Below are positions 32,166-36,542 of a DNA stretch of 36,542 bases, one piece after another. This DNA is from Candidatus Rokuibacteriota bacterium (lineage in GTDB: Bacteria > Methylomirabilota > Methylomirabilia > Rokubacteriales > CSP1-6), in contig QHRW01000093.1 in assembly GCA_003220265.1 (NCBI GenBank), positions 28,116 to 64,657 of the forward strand. Direction: 5' to 3'. Each line of letters starts with the position of its first letter. Within the stretch, counting starts at the first letter, position 1. The translations under genes were made by a program, and so were the position numbers. Below the pieces are notes generated by a model that saw only the letters and a list, made by a program, of their open reading frames with translations, searched no databases and was not told where the DNA came from.

Positions 32166-32630
32166 TCAGCCGCCGGCGCGGCGCTCCACCATGAGATCCG
32201 TCTCGCCTTCCTGCACGACCTCGTCGCGCTGGTTGAGGACCGTGCGCTCGACGGTGACGACGCCGCGGTCGCCCTTGGAGGTCTCCTTCTTGGCGCTCAC
32301 GCGGGCGCGCACGCGAATCGTGTCGCCGATCTTGACCGGCCCCTTGAACTTCCAGCGCAGGCCCACGAAGGCCAGCGTGGCGTACGGCTGCGTCGCACGC
32401 GTGAAGAGGCCGGCCTGGATGGCGAGCCCGAGCAGGCCGTGGGCGATGCGCTCGCCGAAGATGGACGACTTCATGAACTCCGCGTCGGTGTGCAGGATGT
32501 TGTAGTCGCCCGAGAGCCCCGCGAAGATCACGATGTCGGTCTCGGTGACCGTGCGGCCGGGCGACTCGTATTCCTCGCCCACCTGGATGTCGTCGAAGAA
32601 GCGCCGGGAGTCGCGCCGGGAGTCGGTCAT
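32166..32630 (-). CDS. MaoC-like hydratase family protein with intact D-x4-H motif
   Basis: This 154-residue hot-dog protein has the active-site pair D42 and H47 in LSGDYNILHTD, followed by FGERIAHGLLGLAIQAGLF and the VKIGDTIRVRARVSAKKE and NQRDEVVQEGETDLMV strands. Such proteins hydrate enoyl-CoAs (2-enoyl or dicarboxylic CoA types). The ATG at 32630 is preferred to upstream ATGs because the conserved part starts right after. It diverges from dctP, and its neighbour encodes a His-less partner, so the pair likely functions as one enzyme. The substrate is unknown. Confidence 0.9.
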   Translation of the reverse strand: MTDSRRDSRRFFDDIQVGEEYESPGRTVTETDIVIFAGLSGDYNILHTDAEFMKSSIFGERIAHGLLGLAIQAGLFTRATQPYATLAFVGLRWKFKGPVKIGDTIRVRARVSAKKETSKGDRGVVTVERTVLNQRDEVVQEGETDLMVERRAGG

Positions 32631-32669
32631 CGGGAGCGTCAGGATAGCACGCGGCCGGCGTCCCGGAAG

Positions 32670-32699
32670 TTGCTGATTCATTGGGCCCGATGCTATGCT
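32670..32699 (+). promoter_or_regulatory. Likely sigma-70 promoter of dctP
   Basis: TTGCTG (32670-32675), an 18-base spacer and TATGCT (32694-32699) give a moderate sigma-70 match upstream of the dctP ATG at 32747. The intergenic region is shared with the divergently read MaoC gene. Confidence 0.5.
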
Positions 32700-32746
32700 C
32701 CCGAGCGCGACGGGCCGAGCCAACCCTCTCACGCACGGAGGACTTG

Positions 32747-33838
32747 ATGGAGCGCAGGAATTTCCTGAAGAAGACCGCGATCGCGACCGGCGCCGCCGCG
32801 GTCGCGCTGGCGGAGGCGCCGAACGTGATCGCGCAGCAGCGATTCCAGTGGCGCATGTCCACGACGTGGACGCCCGCGCTCGACGTCCTGCAGGGCGCCG
32901 CGCAGAAGATGGCGAAGATCACCGACGAGATGAGCGGCGGGCGGCTGAAGATCCAGGTGTTCGCCGGCGGCGAGCTGATGCCGCCCTTCGGCTGCTTCGA
33001 CGCCTGCTCGCAGGGCACGATCGAGTCGTTCATGGGCGCGCCGTACTACTGGGCGGGCAAGGACGCCGGCTTCCAGTGGTTCTCGGCCGTGCCCTTCGGC
33101 CTCAACCCGAACGGCATGATGGCGTGGTACCTCTACGGCGACGGCCTCAAGCTGTGGGAAGAGGCCTACGTGCCGTTGAACCTCGTGCCGCGCCCCGGGC
33201 CCTCGACGGGCGTGCAGATGGCCGGCTGGTTCCGCAAGAAGATCAACACGACCGCCGACTTCAAGGGCCTCAAGATGCGCATCCCCGGTCTCGGCGGCAA
33301 GGTTGTCGCCGCGGCGGGCGGCACCGTCGTGCTCACGCCCGGCGGCGAGATCTACACGGCGCTCGAGCGCGGCACCATCGACTCGACCGAGTGGGTCGGC
33401 CCGCACGACGACATGAAGCTGGGCCTGCACAACGCCGCCCGCTACTACTACTACCCGGGCTGGCACGAGCCCGGCACAACGGCCGAGTTCGGCTTCAACA
33501 AGAAGGCGTATGACGCGCTGCCGGCCGACCTCAAGGCGATCGTGGACCACGCCTGCCAGGCCGTGCAGGTCATCTCGTTCCAGGAGTACGAGTACAAGAA
33601 CACGGTGGCGCTGCAGAAGCTGAAGACCGACTTCAAGAGCAAGGTGGAGCTGGTGAGGCTCTCCGACGCGATCCTGAAGGACCTGAAGAAGCTCGCCGAC
33701 CAGGTCATCAAGGAGGAGTCGGAGAAGACGCCGACCGCCAAGAAGGCCTACGCGTCGATCAACAAGTTCGAGAAGGACGCCAACGACTGGCGATTGATCT
33801 CCGAGGCCGCCTACCACAGCAGCGTCGCCAGCCTGTAG
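32747..33838 (+). CDS. TRAP transporter periplasmic substrate-binding protein (DctP, TakP-like)
   Basis: This 363-residue protein has an RR-containing export signal (MERRNFLKKTAIATGAAAVALAEAP), which may be Tat or Sec. The receptor follows with FQWRMSTTWTPALDVLQGAAQKMAKI, the ligand segment FKGLKMRIPGLGGKVVAAAGG and STEWVGPHDDMKLGL. The last is characteristic of the TakP branch, which binds 2-oxo acids with a metal. The ATG at 32747 follows CGGAGG. It converges on dctM across a shared GC hairpin. Although on the other strand from dctQM, it is surely the receptor of that system. A 2-oxoacid ligand is inference. Confidence 0.93.
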   Translation: MERRNFLKKTAIATGAAAVALAEAPNVIAQQRFQWRMSTTWTPALDVLQGAAQKMAKITDEMSGGRLKIQVFAGGELMPPFGCFDACSQGTIESFMGAPYYWAGKDAGFQWFSAVPFGLNPNGMMAWYLYGDGLKLWEEAYVPLNLVPRPGPSTGVQMAGWFRKKINTTADFKGLKMRIPGLGGKVVAAAGGTVVLTPGGEIYTALERGTIDSTEWVGPHDDMKLGLHNAARYYYYPGWHEPGTTAEFGFNKKAYDALPADLKAIVDHACQAVQVISFQEYEYKNTVALQKLKTDFKSKVELVRLSDAILKDLKKLADQVIKEESEKTPTAKKAYASINKFEKDANDWRLISEAAYHSSVASL

Positions 33839-33869
33839 CCAGCACGTCGAGGAGCGCCTCGGTTCCCCG

Positions 33870-33890
33870 GGGGGCCCTTTCGGGGCCCCC
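33870..33890. terminator. Bidirectional terminator-like hairpin between dctP and dctM
   Basis: GGGGGCCC (33870-33877), loop TTTCG, GGGCCCCC (33883-33890) forms an 8-bp perfect GC stem in the 53-base gap between the convergent stops of dctP (33838) and dctM (33892). It would serve both strands. There is no clear T-run. Confidence 0.55.
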
Positions 33891-33891
33891 A

Positions 33892-35232
33892 TCAACCCCG
33901 GAACAAGCCGAAGAGCGCGCGCACGATCTGGGGGAAGGCGATCGTCAGCGTCAACCCGATCAGCTGCAGCCCCACGAAGGGCACCACGCCGCGATAGATG
34001 TCGGTCGTCTTGATCTCCGGCGGCGCCACTCCGCGCAGGTAGAAGAGCGCGAACCCGAAGGGCGGCGTCAGGAACGACGTCTGGAGATTGACCCCGATGA
34101 CCACCCCGAGCCACATGGGGTCGAAGCCGAAGTGCGTCACCAGCACCGGGGTCAGGATCGGGACGTGGATGAAGCAGATCTCGAAGAAGTCGATGAAGAA
34201 TCCGAGGAGGAAGATGACGAACATCACGACGGCCAGCACGCCGTAGGGCCCCAGCGGCAGGCTCTTCAGGAAGTCCTGGATGAGGCGGTCGCCGTTCAGC
34301 CCGCGAAAGACCAGGCCGAAGCAGTTGGCACCGACCAGGATGATGAAGGCCAGGCTGGTGATGCGCGTCGTCGCCTCCATCACGTTGCGCAGCATGCCCC
34401 ACGTGAACTTGCGCTTCACCATCGTGAGCACGACGCCGCCCACCGCGCCCACCGACGCGGCCTCGGTCGGGGTGGCGACACCGGCGAAGATGGCGCCGAG
34501 CACCGCCACGATGAGCGCGAAGGCCGGGATCAACGCGATGGTGACGCGCTTGAGCGCGTCGCTGCGAAACACCGCCAGCTCCGCTTCCGGGATGGCCGGC
34601 GCCATGTCGGGACGCACGCGACCCAGGATGGCGATGTAGACGATGTAGAGCGCGACCAGCAACAGGCCGGGCAGGACGGCGCCGATGTAGAGGTCGCCGA
34701 CCGACACGCCCATGATGTCGCCGAGCAGGACCAGGATGACGCTGGGCGGGATGATCTGGCCGAGCGTGCCGGAAGCGCAGATCGTCCCGCAGATCAGCTC
34801 CTTGTGGTAGCCGCGCCGCAGCATCGTGGGCAGCGAGACGAGGCCCATCGTGATCACGCTGGCGCCCACGATGCCGGTGGAGGCCGCCAGGATCGCGCCG
34901 ACCACCACCACGGAGATGGCGATGCCGCCGCGCATCTTGCCGAAGAGCAGCGCCATCGTCTCCAGCAGCTCCTCGGCGAGGCCCGATTTCTCGAGGACCA
35001 CCCCCATGAAGACGAACAGCGGCACCGCGAGCAGCGTGTAGTTCGTCATCGTGCCCCAGATGCGGATGGGCAGGATGTCGAAGAAGTCCGGGCGCAGCGC
35101 GCCCATGAGCACGCCGAGGCCGCCGAAGAAGAGGCCCGTGAAGGTGAGGCTGAAGGCCACCGGGAAACCGGCGAACAGGAACGCGATCATCCCCGCGAAC
35201 ATCACCGCCGCCAGGATCTGCTCGGGCGGCAT
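33892..35232 (-). CDS. dctM: TRAP transporter large permease DctM
   Basis: This 446-residue protein has about 12 membrane helices in the DctM order. The first helices read ILAAVMFAGMIAFLFAGFPVAFSLTFTGL, the family block ICGTICASGTLGQIIPPSVILVLLGDIMGVSVGDLYIGAVLPG is intact, and GVATPTEAASVGAVGG marks the second inverted half. It carries out Na+-driven uptake with DctQ and the DctP receptor. The ATG at 35232 shares its A with the dctQ TGA. It ends 54 bases from the dctP stop. Confidence 0.96.
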   Translation of the reverse strand: MPPEQILAAVMFAGMIAFLFAGFPVAFSLTFTGLFFGGLGVLMGALRPDFFDILPIRIWGTMTNYTLLAVPLFVFMGVVLEKSGLAEELLETMALLFGKMRGGIAISVVVVGAILAASTGIVGASVITMGLVSLPTMLRRGYHKELICGTICASGTLGQIIPPSVILVLLGDIMGVSVGDLYIGAVLPGLLLVALYIVYIAILGRVRPDMAPAIPEAELAVFRSDALKRVTIALIPAFALIVAVLGAIFAGVATPTEAASVGAVGGVVLTMVKRKFTWGMLRNVMEATTRITSLAFIILVGANCFGLVFRGLNGDRLIQDFLKSLPLGPYGVLAVVMFVIFLLGFFIDFFEICFIHVPILTPVLVTHFGFDPMWLGVVIGVNLQTSFLTPPFGFALFYLRGVAPPEIKTTDIYRGVVPFVGLQLIGLTLTIAFPQIVRALFGLFRG

Positions 35233-35765
35233 CAGTGGATCTCCTTCACGCGGATCTCGGGCTCTTCCCAGCCCATGGCCACGTAGAAGTTCTTGATCGT
35301 CTCCGACACGCCCTGCAGGAAGAGCAGCGCGAAGCCGATGATGATGAACGACTTCAGCACGTAGCGGGCGGGGACGCCCCCCGGATCCGGCGAGCCCTCG
35401 TTGACCAGGAACGAGTTCCGGATGAACGGCGTGGCCGTGTACATGACGAGCAGGACCGAGGGGAAGAAGAACAGGAACGCGAAGACGAAGTTGGCCAGCG
35501 CGCGCTTGCGCGGGCTCCAGCGCGAGTACACGATGTCCACGCGCACGTGCTCGTCGTAGAGCATCGTGTAGCCCGCTGCCAGCAGGTAGCTGACCGCGAA
35601 CAGGTGCCACTCCATCTCCTGCATGAACACGGAGCTGCGGCTGAAGCCGTAGCGCAGGCAGACGTCGAAGAAGACGACCAGCACCATGCCGAGCGTGATG
35701 AACGACGTGACGCGGCCGACGCGCTCCTGGAACGCGTCGATGCGGCGGGCGAGCTCTCGGAGCAA
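35232..35765 (-). CDS. dctQ: TRAP transporter small permease DctQ
   Basis: This 177-residue protein has four membrane helices (FITLGMVLVVFFDVCLRYGF, HLFAVSYLLAAGYTMLY, ALANFVFAFLFFFPSVLLVMYTATP and SFIIIGFALLFLQGVSETIKNFYV) in the DctQ pattern, with EHVRVDIVY in the usual loop. The start is TTG at 35765: it has AGAGGAG six bases before it and gives the normal family length. The only upstream ATG (35858) would add a 31-residue unconserved tail. It is coupled to dctM by a one-base stop/start overlap. Confidence 0.88.
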   Translation of the reverse strand: MLRELARRIDAFQERVGRVTSFITLGMVLVVFFDVCLRYGFSRSSVFMQEMEWHLFAVSYLLAAGYTMLYDEHVRVDIVYSRWSPRKRALANFVFAFLFFFPSVLLVMYTATPFIRNSFLVNEGSPDPGGVPARYVLKSFIIIGFALLFLQGVSETIKNFYVAMGWEEPEIRVKEIH

Positions 35766-35859
35766 GAAGGGCTCCTCTCTGGGGATTGGAAGGGCGACCG
35801 CAGACTGATAGCACGCGCCCGTTCGCAGCGTCAAGCGTAAGTCCGCGCCGCTGTTCATC

Positions 35860-35888
35860 TTGACACCGCCCGGGCGGCCTCATAGAGT
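35860..35888 (+). promoter_or_regulatory. Near-consensus sigma-70 promoter of mqnE
   Basis: TTGACA (35860-35865), a 17-base spacer and TAGAGT (35883-35888) are followed by the CCGGAGG Shine-Dalgarno and the GTG start at 35907, leaving a short leader. The region is shared with the divergent dctQ gene. Confidence 0.62.
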
Positions 35889-35906
35889 CAAACGACCGGA
35901 GGACAC

Positions 35907-36542
35907 GTGACCTTCAGCGACGTCCGCGTCGAGCCCATCTGGGACAAGGTGCGCGCCGGCCAGCGGCTCAGCCGCGAGGACGGCCTCACGCTCTTCGCCA
36001 CCGACGACCTGCTGGGCGTCGGCCGCCTGGCTGATCACGTCAAGTCGCGGCGCGAGGGCGACCGCGTCTACTTCGTCATCAACCGCCACATCACGCCGAC
36101 CAACGTGTGCGTGCTCTCGTGCTCGTTCTGCGGCTTCGCGCGCAAGCCTGGCGAGGCCGGAAGCTACGAGCACACGATCGAGGACATGGTGGCGATGGTG
36201 CGCGAGGAGACGCGCGAGGTGCACATCGTGGGCGGCCACCATCCCGACTGGCCGTTCGAATACTACGAGCGGATGATCCAGGCCATCCACGCCGCCCATC
36301 CCGACAAGCAGATCAAGGCCTTCACCGCGGCGGAGATCGACTACTTCTGGCGGCGCTGGAAGATCGAGCCGAAAGAAGCGCTCACGCGGCTGAAGGTGGC
36401 GGGCCTGCAGTCGATGCCGGGCGGGGGTGCCGAGATCTTCTCCTCACGCCTCGCCAAGCTGCTCAAGTACACGGGCAAGGCCGATCCCGAGCGCTGGTGC
36501 GAGATCCACGGCATCGCCCACGCCCTCGGCATCCCGACGAAC
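35907..36542 (+). CDS. mqnE: Aminofutalosine synthase MqnE, N-terminal part (3' end outside window)
   Basis: The first 212 residues of a radical SAM enzyme of the futalosine menaquinone pathway are present, and the frame runs off the right edge. Evidence is the N-terminal PIWDKVRAGQRLSREDGLTLFATDDLLGVG, the Cx3Cx2C cluster motif C68/C72/C75 in TNVCVLSCSFCGFAR, VHIVGGHHPDWPFEYYERMI and MPGGGAEIFS. MqnE joins 3-[(1-carboxyvinyl)oxy]benzoate to SAM-derived adenosine to give aminofutalosine. The GTG at 35907 lies seven bases after GGAGG. The related MqnC has the same cluster motif but differs in the N-terminal block. It implies a respiratory menaquinone user. Confidence 0.9.
   Translation, partial: MTFSDVRVEPIWDKVRAGQRLSREDGLTLFATDDLLGVGRLADHVKSRREGDRVYFVINRHITPTNVCVLSCSFCGFARKPGEAGSYEHTIEDMVAMVREETREVHIVGGHHPDWPFEYYERMIQAIHAAHPDKQIKAFTAAEIDYFWRRWKIEPKEALTRLKVAGLQSMPGGGAEIFSSRLAKLLKYTGKADPERWCEIHGIAHALGIPTN

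Noticed and set aside
33870..33890. The dctP/dctM hairpin as a fourth copy of the double-hairpin repeat
   Set aside because: It shares only the GGGGCCCCCAT-like arm; the second stem and tail are missing, and a convergent terminator explains it.

Overview
The window reads as an interior chromosomal segment of a high-GC, free-living soil or subsurface type bacterium. Codon third positions are strongly G/C in every gene I accept. The gene content is dominated by secreted solute-binding proteins and by oxidative or decarboxylating catabolism, with a menaquinone (futalosine pathway) radical SAM gene at the right end. That mix is compatible with the Rokubacteria/Methylomirabilota or deltaproteobacterial metagenomic lineages. 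This is inference only: there is no rRNA or other taxonomic marker, and I see no rRNA, tRNA, CRISPR array, transposase or phage gene.

Layout. 1-5172 (mostly +): the tail of a metal-dependent amidohydrolase; an intergenic stretch with three DnaA-box-like sequences beside an A/T run; a stand-alone receiver domain protein; a small secreted protein; a one-helix microprotein coupled to TerC; then a UbiD-type decarboxylase followed by an AMP-forming acyl-CoA synthetase. 5176-20593 (all -): a long run of tightly packed, often start/stop-overlapping genes. In transcription order it begins with a TctC receptor, an ACMSD-like amidohydrolase, an orphan molybdenum hydroxylase large subunit, TctB, TctA and a second TctC. 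This looks like an import-and-degrade unit for a carboxylated compound. It continues through peptide deformylase, a receiver-like protein, a ferritin-like protein, SirB1, an M48 lipoprotein protease, an LLM-class oxidoreductase, a MaoC hydratase, a DUF962 protein, a membrane protein, an amino-acid-type binding lipoprotein, a TauD dioxygenase and a DUF1161 protein.

20658-27131: a VOC protein, a glutamine-rich hydrophilin-like protein behind a good sigma-54 promoter match, QueG, an XRE regulator (+), an unknown protein, a methyltransferase, IlvD, and a beta-lactamase-fold serine hydrolase. 27222-31584 (-): an ABC sugar-type importer with two closely similar Tat-exported binding proteins around two permeases but no ATPase. 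31749-32630: a MaoC-like pair, one member lacking the catalytic His. 32747-35765: a TRAP transporter, with DctP on + converging on DctQM on -. 35907-end: the 5' part of mqnE behind a near-consensus sigma-70 promoter.

The most unusual sequence structure is a recurring double-hairpin intergenic element of about 70-90 bp. Three copies (near 18.5, 25.95 and 31.7 kb) sit between co-directional genes, and one of them supplies the 3' end and stop codon of the serine hydrolase gene. The most interesting gene groups are the TTT-transporter/Mo-hydroxylase/ACMSD-like unit and the sigma-54/hydrophilin locus.
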